Below are positions 1 to 7,760 of a stretch of DNA of 32,127 nt, piece by piece. The notes under the pieces were generated by a model. That model had not been told where the DNA came from. It did not search any database and saw nothing but the letters and a program-made list of their open reading frames with translations. Source of the DNA: an uncultured Saprospiraceae bacterium (GTDB lineage: Bacteria; Bacteroidota; Bacteroidia; Chitinophagales; Saprospiraceae); the NCBI GenBank assembly GCA_905480595.1, contig CAJQQY010000278.1:1-32127 (forward strand), given 5' to 3'. The translations under genes were made by a program, and so were the position numbers. Numbering within the stretch: position 1 is the first letter of the stretch; the number at the start of each line of letters is the position of its first letter.

Positions 1-1841
1 TTGTCGATGCCAATCAAGGAATCAATACAGTTGAGATTTTTAATTTTGATCGTAATACAGGTACTCTTTATAATCCGATGCTACTCACCAATTTCTTTGG
101 TCCAAGTGGTGTTGAATTTTCGCCAAGCGGCAGGTTTTTATATATTTCTCACGAAGGGATCAACTTCAATAAAGAATTGATTCAAATCGATCTTTTTTTT
201 AATAATCTCATTGATATTATTAACTCTGCAGAAGTAGTCGGAAATCCATTTGGTTTTAGTAATATAGGAGGACTACAACTTGGCCCAGATGGAAAAATTT
301 ATTTAGCCAATACTTTTGATTTTACTTTAGGCGTCATAAATGAACCTGAACTGCAAGGTACTGATTCAGCATTTGATCCATTTGGAGTTTTCCTAAACTC
401 TGGAGAAATCTTATTTGGGCTACCAAGTTTTTTCCACAAATATTTCCAAACTCCTAATTTTAGTTATAATGGTTTTTGTTCTGGAGGAATCACGAGTTTT
501 GAAATTGAATCATTCGACACACCTATTGATTCTGTTTTATGGAATTTCGGAGATCCTTCTTCAGGAAATAACAATACTTCTACATTATTAAATCCTACTC
601 ATAATTATGCGACAAGTGGAGCTTACGAGGTGACCTTAACAATCTATTCTGATAGTCTGGTTTTAATTAATAATGGAATTGTGCATATTGCTCCTCCTTC
701 AATTGATTTGGGAGACGATCAAACTTTTTGCAGCAATCAAGAGTTCACGTTGAATGCATTTACTCCAAATGCAACTTATTTGTGGTCTGATAATTCTAAT
801 CAATCTTTTCTTCCTATTGAGACTCCTGGAACATATTGGGTTGAAGTTTCAATTGGTAATTGTTCCGTTTTAAAAGACACAATTGTAATAGATTATATTC
901 CTGCTCCAGATGCTAATTTAGGAGGAGATGGCGGACTATGCAACGGAGATGCTGTAGTCCTTGATGCTACAAATCCTAACGCAATTTATGAGTGGAGTAC
1001 TGGTTCCACCACATCTCAAATAACTGTATTTTTTGGTGGAACATATTCAGTTACTGTAACTAATCCAAATGGTTGTACCGATACAGATCAAGTTAATTAT
1101 TTTTTTGACCAAGTCGCAGTTAATCCTGCTCAAGCCAACTTAGCTTGCTATGGTGATTCGAATGGAGTAGCATTAGTTTTCCCTGCTCTAGGCCAGTTAC
1201 CCTTTTCATATGAGTGGGATGATGGAGACACCTTATACACTAATAACCAACTTACAGCTGGTAATTATTCCTTAACCATAACTGATAATTGGGGATGCAC
1301 AACTGTTCAAGATTTCACTTTGACCGAGCCATCAGAAATTGAAGTTAATGCTGTGACCAATGTTGACAACCCAAATACAACTGATCCTGACGGAGCGATT
1401 TTACTCCAACCAGCAGGAGGAATCCCACCATATATTTTTGATTGGGAAATGTTTGGAGAGACAACCGACCCTTTGAAAATGGGGTTAGAAAATGGAATTT
1501 ATAACATTACAATTACAGACGACAATGATTGCGAGAAAGTCATTGAAGTAAATGTTGGAGATCTAACTTCGACTGAAGAAATTTCGATTTTAGACAAAAT
1601 AAATGTCTTCCCGAATCCTACCAATGATTTTCTTTTTGTAAAAATTCCAAATTGGCAAACTGAAAATTTCGAAATTTCAGTTTCAAATATTTTAGGACAA
1701 CCAATGCGTGAAGTTTCTTTTTTAAAAAATGGTGAAACGGAATTTTCAATTGATGTAAAAAACTGGTCGAATGGAATTTATTTTTTAAAAATAAAAACGG
1801 AAGAGGAAGAAAGGATTTGGAAATTTAATGTTGTGAAATAA
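1..1841 (+). CDS. Large surface protein, 3' part: propeller-like region, PKD, SprB-type repeats, T9SS sorting domain
   Basis: The reading frame is open from base 3, so the gene starts left of the window; 612 residues are visible. Domains in order: a propeller-like stretch with motifs such as FSPSGRFLYIS and LGPDGKIYLAN; a PKD domain around LWNFGDPSSG and THNYATSGAYEVTLT; two Ig-like repeats, each ending in a GTYxVxV motif; and SprB-type repeats with CYGDSNG, PFSYEWDDG and AGNYSLTITDNWGC. The C-terminal 80 residues, starting near INVFPNPTNDF and containing WSNGIYFLKI, are a type A sorting domain of the type IX secretion system, so the protein is inferred to be secreted or surface attached. It resembles gliding/adhesion proteins of the SprB type, but the ligand cannot be read from sequence. 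A strong terminator follows at once. Domain calls are confident; the function is not. Confidence 0.85.
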   Translation, partial: VDANQGINTVEIFNFDRNTGTLYNPMLLTNFFGPSGVEFSPSGRFLYISHEGINFNKELIQIDLFFNNLIDIINSAEVVGNPFGFSNIGGLQLGPDGKIYLANTFDFTLGVINEPELQGTDSAFDPFGVFLNSGEILFGLPSFFHKYFQTPNFSYNGFCSGGITSFEIESFDTPIDSVLWNFGDPSSGNNNTSTLLNPTHNYATSGAYEVTLTIYSDSLVLINNGIVHIAPPSIDLGDDQTFCSNQEFTLNAFTPNATYLWSDNSNQSFLPIETPGTYWVEVSIGNCSVLKDTIVIDYIPAPDANLGGDGGLCNGDAVVLDATNPNAIYEWSTGSTTSQITVFFGGTYSVTVTNPNGCTDTDQVNYFFDQVAVNPAQANLACYGDSNGVALVFPALGQLPFSYEWDDGDTLYTNNQLTAGNYSLTITDNWGCTTVQDFTLTEPSEIEVNAVTNVDNPNTTDPDGAILLQPAGGIPPYIFDWEMFGETTDPLKMGLENGIYNITITDDNDCEKVIEVNVGDLTSTEEISILDKINVFPNPTNDFLFVKIPNWQTENFEISVSNILGQPMREVSFLKNGETEFSIDVKNWSNGIYFLKIKTEEEERIWKFNVVK

Positions 1842-1879
1842 AAAAAGGAGGTTGATAAAAAATATCAACCTCCTTTTTT
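1841..1879. terminator. Bidirectional intrinsic terminator between convergent genes
   Basis: A perfect 11-bp stem (GGAGGTTGATA at 1847-1857 with its complement at 1863-1873) is flanked by an A run on the left and a T run on the right. It can therefore terminate both the surface-protein gene from the left and the alkaline phosphatase gene from the right. Confidence 0.85.
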
Positions 1880-1899
1880 ACTTTAGGAACTATCAAAAA

Positions 1900-3033
1900 T
1901 TACAACCCCAACGCTTTTTTTATTTTATCATAAATCGCAGTATTTTCATAAATCCCACTAAACTTTTCAGCACCTGGTCCATAAGCAAAAACAGGAATCA
2001 TTTCAGCGGTATGATAATCAGTCGTAAATTCAGTTACCATCGTATCTTGAGTTGTTCCCAAGTTTATAGAAAAACCTCCAGTCTCATGATCAGCAGTTAC
2101 AACCACTAAGGTTTCGCCATCTTTCTCCGCCCAATCCAAAACTGCTCCAATACTTTTATCAAAATCCAACATTTCAGAAATAATATAATTCGCATCGTTG
2201 GCATGTCCTCCCCAATCAATCTGAGCACCTTCGATCATCAAAAAATATCCTTTCCCTTTACTATGTGCTTTCAAAAATCCAGTCGAAATTCTCGTCGCTC
2301 CATACAGATAATCACGTCCACTTGCAACAGGAAGCGGATCATCATCTGCTGTAAAATAAGCAAAGTTTTTATTTGGATCAAATTTGATCGCGCTCATATT
2401 TTCCTTAAAATAATCACTTACGTAATAATCTTTTTCTTCTAATTCTTCATACAAATTACGTTCATCCGTTTCTCTTCGGTCAAAATATTTTTTACCACCT
2501 CCGATAAAAAGATCAACTTCTGTTTTCAAAAAATCAGCAGCAATCTCCTCATACATTTTTCGGCTAGGCTGATGTGCAATAAAACTTGCTGGTGTCGCAT
2601 GTACAATCGTTGATGTAGAAACTAACCCTGTTGCCATTCCTTTTTCTTCACATTCTTCTAAGATGGTTTTTACTGGTTTTTTTCTTGGATTAACTCCGAT
2701 AGCACCATTATAGGTTTTAACACCTGCTGAAAATGCAGTCGCACCTGCCGCAGAATCTGTAATTAAATTATCACTCGAATATGATTTGTGTAAACCAACA
2801 ATTGGGAATCTTTCCAAGTTTAGTCGATTATTATTTTTGATCATCCCTGCTGTAATTTGCGAAACGCCCATTCCGTCACCAATCATCAAGATTACGTTTT
2901 TAGCTTTTCCATGACGAAGAGGTTCAGGTGTACCTGAAGTCATTCCCAACTTTGCAATTGGTGTTGATGTTTCATTTTTGGGATAACATCCAAAAATGAA
3001 AATCATGGAAAAGATTACTATAATATTTCTCAT
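1900..3033 (-). CDS. Alkaline phosphatase, PhoA family, lipoprotein
   Basis: This 377-residue protein would hydrolyse phosphate monoesters outside the cytoplasm. The N-terminus is a lipoprotein signal ending in FIFGC (Cys16). Family motifs are clear: MIGDGMG with metal-binding Asp53, TDSAAGATA with the nucleophilic Ser94, IGGGKKYFD, MIEGAQIDWGGHAND (metal ligands) and TADHETGG near the C-terminus. It is shorter than E. coli PhoA (about 470 residues), as is common for compact homologues in this phylum. It is convergent with the upstream surface-protein gene and has the same orientation as dprA, which ends 52 bases upstream. No Pho-box-like site was identified. The family is confident; the natural substrate is unknown. 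Confidence 0.92.
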   Translation of the reverse strand: MRNIIVIFSMIFIFGCYPKNETSTPIAKLGMTSGTPEPLRHGKAKNVILMIGDGMGVSQITAGMIKNNNRLNLERFPIVGLHKSYSSDNLITDSAAGATAFSAGVKTYNGAIGVNPRKKPVKTILEECEEKGMATGLVSTSTIVHATPASFIAHQPSRKMYEEIAADFLKTEVDLFIGGGKKYFDRRETDERNLYEELEEKDYYVSDYFKENMSAIKFDPNKNFAYFTADDDPLPVASGRDYLYGATRISTGFLKAHSKGKGYFLMIEGAQIDWGGHANDANYIISEMLDFDKSIGAVLDWAEKDGETLVVVTADHETGGFSINLGTTQDTMVTEFTTDYHTAEMIPVFAYGPGAEKFSGIYENTAIYDKIKKALGL

Positions 3034-3057
3034 ATCAATTATTTCATATTTGATCCC

Positions 3058-3088
3058 TAGATTTTTTCTAAGGATAGATTTTTTCTAA
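3058..3088. repeat. Short tandem repeat overlapping the dprA stop
   Basis: The 14-mer TAGATTTTTTCTAA occurs at 3058-3071 and again at 3075-3088, a 17-base period. The second copy contains the dprA stop codon (CTA at 3085-3087 on the plus strand). On the minus strand the distal copy gives a weak CCTTAGA/TCTAGGG hairpin without a T run, so it is not a convincing terminator. Confidence 0.5.
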
Positions 3089-4182
3089 ACTAGCATATAA
3101 CGCTTTCCTGGGAGGGGCTTAATCATACCTTTGAATTCTAATTCTAAAAGCAATGAAGAAACTTCGCTCGGTTGTAATTTTGAAACATAACTCAACTTAT
3201 CAATCGCTACTTCATTCTCATTTCTCAATATATCAACTACCACTTGTTCCTTTTCCGTTAACTCAACGAATAACTGCTTTTGAATATTCTTATTTTTCTC
3301 AAATTGTTCCCAACGCATAATCCCAACTACATCATCTGCACTTTCAATTAACTGCGCTTTATGGCTTTTTATCAATAAATTTCCTCCTCCAAATTTCTTA
3401 TCTCTTGCCCGACCTGGAATTGCAAAAACATCTTTATTATATCCATTTGCTAATTCTGCAGTTATCATGGATCCTCCTCTTTCCTTCGTTTCTACCACAA
3501 TTAATGCATCACACATTCCTGCCACTATTCTATTCCTCATTGGAAAATGCTCTCTATCTGGTCCTTGTCGATGAGTAAATTCGGTTAGAATCCCTCCATT
3601 TTCCATCATTTTCTCTGATACATTTTTGTGCTCGGGTGGATACATCATACTCAACCCATGTCCCAAAACTCCCACCGTTGGTATATTTAATGAGACGGAT
3701 TTTCGATGAGCCGTCACATCTATACCATATGCTAAGCCGCTGATTATCAAAACATTATATTTTTGCAACTCTGCCACCAATTCTTCACAAATTGCTTTTC
3801 CATGAGGACTTGGAGTTCGAGTTCCAATAATTGAAACGATGCGATGATGATTTAATTCGGCATTGCCTTTGAAGTATAACATGGCAGGGCTATCATTAAA
3901 ATGCTTGAGTCTTTGTGGAAATTTTTCATCCGTATAAAAAAGGCATTGAATATCTTTCTTAGCAATAAATTCAAGTTCTTTTTCTGCTTCCTCCAGCACA
4001 TTATGATGTCGAATATTTTCAGCTAATGTTCGTCCAATTCCTGGAATATTCATCAACTCTTTTTGAGAGGCATCAAATACTGCTTTTGCTCCCCCACAGT
4101 AACTTACTAGATTCTTTGCAGTAATCGCTCCGACTTTTGGAACTTTGGTAATTGCAATTTTGTATAGGAGATCGTTATTCAT
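3085..4182 (-). CDS. dprA: DNA-processing protein DprA (Smf)
   Basis: DprA binds incoming single-stranded DNA in the cytoplasm and loads RecA during natural transformation. The 365-residue protein has the expected order: N-terminal helix-hairpin-helix region (VPKVGAITAKNL, IPGIGRTLAENI), a Rossmann-like domain with SIIGTRTPSPHG, ISGLAYGIDVTAH, GHGLSMMYPPEH, FPMRNRIVAGMCDALIVVE and RGGSMITAELA, and a C-terminal winged-helix segment (LTEKEQVVVDILRN onward). Length and all core motifs match the family. No other competence gene is visible in the window; in Bacteroidota dprA commonly stands alone. The start is the ATG preceding NNDLLYKIAITKV. Confidence 0.96.
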   Translation of the reverse strand: MNNDLLYKIAITKVPKVGAITAKNLVSYCGGAKAVFDASQKELMNIPGIGRTLAENIRHHNVLEEAEKELEFIAKKDIQCLFYTDEKFPQRLKHFNDSPAMLYFKGNAELNHHRIVSIIGTRTPSPHGKAICEELVAELQKYNVLIISGLAYGIDVTAHRKSVSLNIPTVGVLGHGLSMMYPPEHKNVSEKMMENGGILTEFTHRQGPDREHFPMRNRIVAGMCDALIVVETKERGGSMITAELANGYNKDVFAIPGRARDKKFGGGNLLIKSHKAQLIESADDVVGIMRWEQFEKNKNIQKQLFVELTEKEQVVVDILRNENEVAIDKLSYVSKLQPSEVSSLLLELEFKGMIKPLPGKRYMLV

Positions 4183-4325
4183 TATCTTGGTTTTCTATAG
4201 GAATAAAAATAATTATAAATGATTCCTATTCCTGAGCGTTTAGTATGTTTAAAATCAGCACAATTTAGCTTTTATTTTTTTTGAATAAAAAGACTACTCA
4301 TTATATTTATTATTAGATCGAAATT

Positions 4326-4333
4326 TATCTTTG
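4326..4333 (+). promoter_or_regulatory. Candidate -7 promoter element TATCTTTG
   Basis: TATCTTTG matches the Bacteroidota -7 consensus TAnnTTTG and lies 20 bases before the start codon of the SH3-domain gene. No good -33 TTG lies about 20 bases upstream, so the call rests on the -7 element alone. Confidence 0.4.
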
Positions 4334-4352
4334 CAAACGAATATGAAATATT

Positions 4353-4898
4353 ATGACTAAGAAAAAAACAGGTTTTTTACCAAAAGTTGAAGTACTCATT
4401 ATTTTAGTTTTCTTTGCCAGTTTTATGGCTTGGGCAATTAGTAAATGTGATGCTACAAAAAAATCATTTGAAGATGATCCGGTAGAAGAAACTACTTTGA
4501 ATGGAGATGGCACTAATGCAATTGATTCCGTAGAGACTTCACCTACTGATCCTTTCCCAAGTGGCGAAGCTCCTCAACTTTCGACAACTACTCCAACTGT
4601 CGGTCAACCTACGGTTAGTCAACAACCTCGATATTCTAAATTATACATCACCATAGATGGCTTGAAAATGCGAAAAGGGCCATCACTAGATAGTGCTGTC
4701 GTTTTGCAAATGAAATTATTTGAACAAGTAGATTTCATGAATGAATTTACTGATTCGACTTACCAAATTAACCTAGGTTACGAAATGGCAGATGAGCCTT
4801 GGTTCAAAATTCAACATCGAGGTAAAGTCGGTTGGGTTTATGGCGCAGGGGTTAATTTTTATAAGAAGAAAAGAGAAGGAGCTTTTCCTGGGAATTAA
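4353..4898 (+). CDS. Membrane-anchored bacterial SH3-domain protein
   Basis: The 181-residue protein has a lysine-rich start, one hydrophobic segment (about residues 11-31, VEVLIILVFFASFMAWAISK), a Ser/Thr/Pro-rich linker (about 45-90) and a C-terminal bacterial SH3 domain. The SH3b motifs are ITIDGLKMRKGPSLDSAVV and WFKIQHRGKVGWVYG. Such domains usually bind peptidoglycan or peptides, so an anchored periplasmic role is likely. The Cys after the hydrophobic segment could suggest a lipoprotein, but there is no proper lipobox, so a transmembrane anchor is preferred. It stands alone, followed by its own terminator. The specific function is unknown. Confidence 0.8.
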   Translation: MTKKKTGFLPKVEVLIILVFFASFMAWAISKCDATKKSFEDDPVEETTLNGDGTNAIDSVETSPTDPFPSGEAPQLSTTTPTVGQPTVSQQPRYSKLYITIDGLKMRKGPSLDSAVVLQMKLFEQVDFMNEFTDSTYQINLGYEMADEPWFKIQHRGKVGWVYGAGVNFYKKKREGAFPGN

Positions 4899-4910
4899 TC
4901 ATGGATTAAT

Positions 4911-4958
4911 AAAAAATGTCCAATAGCCAATGATCTTTTTGGCTATTGGACATTTTTT
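4911..4958. terminator. Strong bidirectional intrinsic terminator
   Basis: A perfect 20-bp stem (4911-4930 pairs with 4939-4958) has an 8-base loop, an A run at the left foot and a T run at the right foot. It separates the plus-strand SH3 gene from the convergent minus-strand T9SS gene and can stop transcription from both sides. Confidence 0.9.
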
Positions 4959-4987
4959 ATTTGATCCTGGTTATTCAAAATGAAATA

Positions 4988-5716
4988 TTATTTCTGAATA
5001 ATTATCTTTTGAATTACCGTTTCTTTCTCTTTTTCAAAAACTAAAAAATAAATTCCTGAAGGAAATTTACTAGTTGAAAGTACTCTCGAAGATTCCGCTT
5101 CTAAAAAATCAGTCTTCCAAATTTTTCCATTCAGATCCATTAACCTCATTACTTTTTTTGACGTCGAAAGATTTTTTATCGTTATAAAGTCTGTTGCTGG
5201 ATTTGGTGCAACCTCAATTTTTCCATCAGAAAATTCTTGCGTTGAAACGACATCAATCCCTTCGTAATTTAAAATTACACTTGATGAATCAGCTGGATTG
5301 TCCGTAACATAAAAAAGATATTTGGCATGAAGTGTACCACTATATCCATTTGGTTTTACGTGCAAAATAAATTTATTCGTTAGCCCTGTAGTGATTGTTG
5401 GCAGATAAAAATCAGCACTATCCAATCCATATCCTGAAGGATGATATTGAGTTGGATCTTGTATCGAAATTCCCCATCCATCATTTCCTGCATGTGACAC
5501 CAAAGGATCTACTTCCAAATACACTTTTTTCCATCTCATGTATAAAGTGTCCGAGGTATTATTTTCAAATAAAACATAATCGTAGAAAAATTCAAACGTG
5601 GCTGGTTTCACTAAATTAATCGTGTCTGGAGTGGTTGAAAATGCCACCTGTGCATTTACTTTTTCTACAGAAAATAAGGCTATCGCGAGTACAATTGTGA
5701 AAATTACTTTTTTCAT
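4988..5716 (-). CDS. Secreted protein with T9SS sorting domain
   Basis: The 242-residue protein starts with a Sec signal peptide (MKKVIFTIVLAIALFSVEKVNA, cleavage expected before QVAF). A beta-rich middle follows with no recognised family (motifs NTSDTLYMRWKK, GWGISIQDPTQY). The C-terminal 75 residues are a type A T9SS sorting domain (IEVAPNPATDFITI, FPSGIYFLVFEKEKE). It lies 21 bases downstream of the MutS-like gene on the same strand and may be cotranscribed with it, although the two products belong to different compartments. It is secreted or surface bound; the role is unknown. Confidence 0.85.
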   Translation of the reverse strand: MKKVIFTIVLAIALFSVEKVNAQVAFSTTPDTINLVKPATFEFFYDYVLFENNTSDTLYMRWKKVYLEVDPLVSHAGNDGWGISIQDPTQYHPSGYGLDSADFYLPTITTGLTNKFILHVKPNGYSGTLHAKYLFYVTDNPADSSSVILNYEGIDVVSTQEFSDGKIEVAPNPATDFITIKNLSTSKKVMRLMDLNGKIWKTDFLEAESSRVLSTSKFPSGIYFLVFEKEKETVIQKIIIQK

Positions 5717-5737
5717 TTCATTTCTTTTTTAACATAA

Positions 5738-7519
5738 TTACTTAATCCGAATACCCATTTGCTTCATCAAAAGTGTCGCATTAAAACTCTGACTTACTCC
5801 TTTCTTAATGGTATAATCAAATTTTAATTTTCCACCTTGTACTTCTACTTCCATACAAAGATTTTCAATTGCACCTTCTGAATTCGCTTCCATACTTCCT
5901 AATTCTAAATCATGTGTGGCAATTAATCCTGATCCTTTACTATTTATAAATTGTTGAATCAGGGCTTTTGAACCGGTGTGCCGATCTGTGGAATTTGTTC
6001 CTTTTAGAATTTCATCTAAGATAAAAAATATGTTTTGTTCAGCATCGACAGCTTCGATAATTATTTTTAACCGTTTGAGTTCTGCATAAAATGAAGAAGT
6101 ACTTTCATGCAAAGCATCGACAGTTCGCATACTCGTATAAACTTGCAAAGGGGGCAATGAAAATTCTTTGGCACAAACCACACTTCCGCTCATCGCTAAT
6201 ATTATATTCAATCCGGCAGTTCGCAAAAAAGTACTTTTCCCTGCCATATTTGAACCTGTAATCAATTTGATATGTGCTTCGGTTGGCATCGTCAAATCGT
6301 TACAAACTCTTTCTTTCCCATTAATCAATGGATGCCCCATTTGCTTGGCTACTAATTCATTTTTGTTTTCTACTTTTGGAAAAACCCAATCTGAATTATT
6401 ATAATAAAGTGTAGATAAACTTAGGACAGCTTCGATTTCTTCCAAGGCATCAAACCATTTTGGCAAATGATCTTTTTGCACAGCTTGCCATTTTTCCAAT
6501 CGATTAACCCAATGCAAATCCCAAAGCGTAAACACATTTAAAATAATCGCAAAAGGATTACTCCGAACATTTAATTGCTGGATGATGTAGGATAACTTTT
6601 TAACACTCGTCGAGGCATTTTCATTTCCAACAAAAAAAACAGACTGTAGTCCATGTAATTTTTTTGATAAAAACTTTTCTCCTTCGATGTGATGGATCAA
6701 GCGAGCGTAATGTGCTAATATTTTTTCTGCTTTGTCAGTTTGCACATGAGTCGCATTTACTTTTTCGACAGTCATTTTTAAAATTATCGCCGCAGGCACA
6801 TAAAATAAAATTGCCAACTGCCAAGGGATATAAAGTAACCAAAGTACCACTCCTGCTATTCCTAAAATTGGAGCAATGTACATCGCCATTTTAAATAAAG
6901 AAGAATTACTGACGAAGGGAGGCATTTGCAACCATTTTTTTAATGCTGTCAAATGATCCTCTGAATCTTCGGTAGACATGCCGAGTGCTTGGAAATTTTG
7001 CCGCCAATCTAATTGCTGTTGTAATTCTTGAACAGACTCTTGGCGAAGCGAAATCTCTTCCATCTTTGCAGGATGACTTAGCCAATTAGCCAAACATTTT
7101 TTCCCAATGGAAGTATTACTTCGATTGCAATATTGGAAAAAAGAATAATCTCCAAACAAATCCATATCGATAGAATTCGGATGTTGTGTATCCATAAATT
7201 GCTCACCAGAATCGAATTGATTGAATTCATAATTCAAATAGTCAATTTCATTTTGGTTGACTTTCGTTAAATTCTCATGATGGATTTGGTCGCGTTGAAT
7301 GGCTTGATGCCAATAGACAAATCTAGCAAAAGCTGCCAAAAACACAAATAGAAAAAGTGCTGCAGCCCAACCATACGACCACAAAAAAACAAATATCGCA
7401 GCTCCAATAAAAAATATGACTAATCGAACAATCGAAAAGCGAATATATTTTTGTTTTAACTCTGCAGCTTTAGCTGCAAAATCATTTTGTCGTTTTTTGT
7501 AAAGTTCTTGTAATTGCAA
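5738..7519 (-). CDS. MutS-like ATPase with predicted membrane segments
   Basis: This 593-residue protein has the C-terminal MutS ATPase domain: Walker A TGSNMAGKST (421-430), the MutS-type segment MRTVDALHESTSSFYAELK (464-482), Walker B FFILDEILKGTN with Asp502-Glu503, and the switch ATHDLELG. The N-terminal mismatch-recognition domain of true MutS is absent. Instead there are two hydrophobic helices at about 29-48 and 50-69 and two more at about 211-248, so it is probably membrane bound. It is a MutS-related family protein rather than the mismatch-repair enzyme, and its role is not established. The start is a TTG: no in-frame ATG lies between it and the upstream stop at 7565-7567. A palindromic REP element separates it from the divergent regulator. 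Confidence 0.85.
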   Translation of the reverse strand: MQLQELYKKRQNDFAAKAAELKQKYIRFSIVRLVIFFIGAAIFVFLWSYGWAAALFLFVFLAAFARFVYWHQAIQRDQIHHENLTKVNQNEIDYLNYEFNQFDSGEQFMDTQHPNSIDMDLFGDYSFFQYCNRSNTSIGKKCLANWLSHPAKMEEISLRQESVQELQQQLDWRQNFQALGMSTEDSEDHLTALKKWLQMPPFVSNSSLFKMAMYIAPILGIAGVVLWLLYIPWQLAILFYVPAAIILKMTVEKVNATHVQTDKAEKILAHYARLIHHIEGEKFLSKKLHGLQSVFFVGNENASTSVKKLSYIIQQLNVRSNPFAIILNVFTLWDLHWVNRLEKWQAVQKDHLPKWFDALEEIEAVLSLSTLYYNNSDWVFPKVENKNELVAKQMGHPLINGKERVCNDLTMPTEAHIKLITGSNMAGKSTFLRTAGLNIILAMSGSVVCAKEFSLPPLQVYTSMRTVDALHESTSSFYAELKRLKIIIEAVDAEQNIFFILDEILKGTNSTDRHTGSKALIQQFINSKGSGLIATHDLELGSMEANSEGAIENLCMEVEVQGGKLKFDYTIKKGVSQSFNATLLMKQMGIRIK

Positions 7520-7567
7520 AGAGAAAAATATTGAGTAAAATGATTTAATATTAATTGGGATAAACTA

Positions 7568-7701
7568 GTAACGTGGTGGTCTGCTTTAACTGACCTAGAA
7601 AGAGCGAAGCGATAAATTTTAAATATTTTTTTTAAGCTTTTCTTAAGAAAAAATTCGCTTCGCTCTTTTTTCAGGTCAGCTAAAGCAGACCACCACGTTA
7701 C
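7568..7701. repeat. BIME-like palindrome of two inverted REP copies (A and B)
   Basis: Copy A (7568-7596, plus) and copy B (7673-7701, minus) are 29-nt inverted repeats that differ at one base (A at 7589). Core: ACGTGGTGGTCTGCTTTA followed by RCTGACCT. Between them a second inverted repeat (7599-7612 with 7655-7668, AAAGAGCGAAGCGA) lets the whole 134 bp fold into one long hairpin. The same core flanks the RAYT transposase gene at 31.2-32.0 kb. The element sits in the 241-base gap between the divergent MutS-like and regulator genes and contains no credible gene. Confidence 0.85.
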
Positions 7702-7760
7702 AATCTGCCGCAAATTTACTATTTTTACCCATGAAGTTTGAAATGTAAAAAAATAAATAT

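Noticed and set aside
1852-2109. An 85-codon plus-strand frame
   Set aside because: It begins in a terminator stem and runs antisense to the alkaline phosphatase gene.
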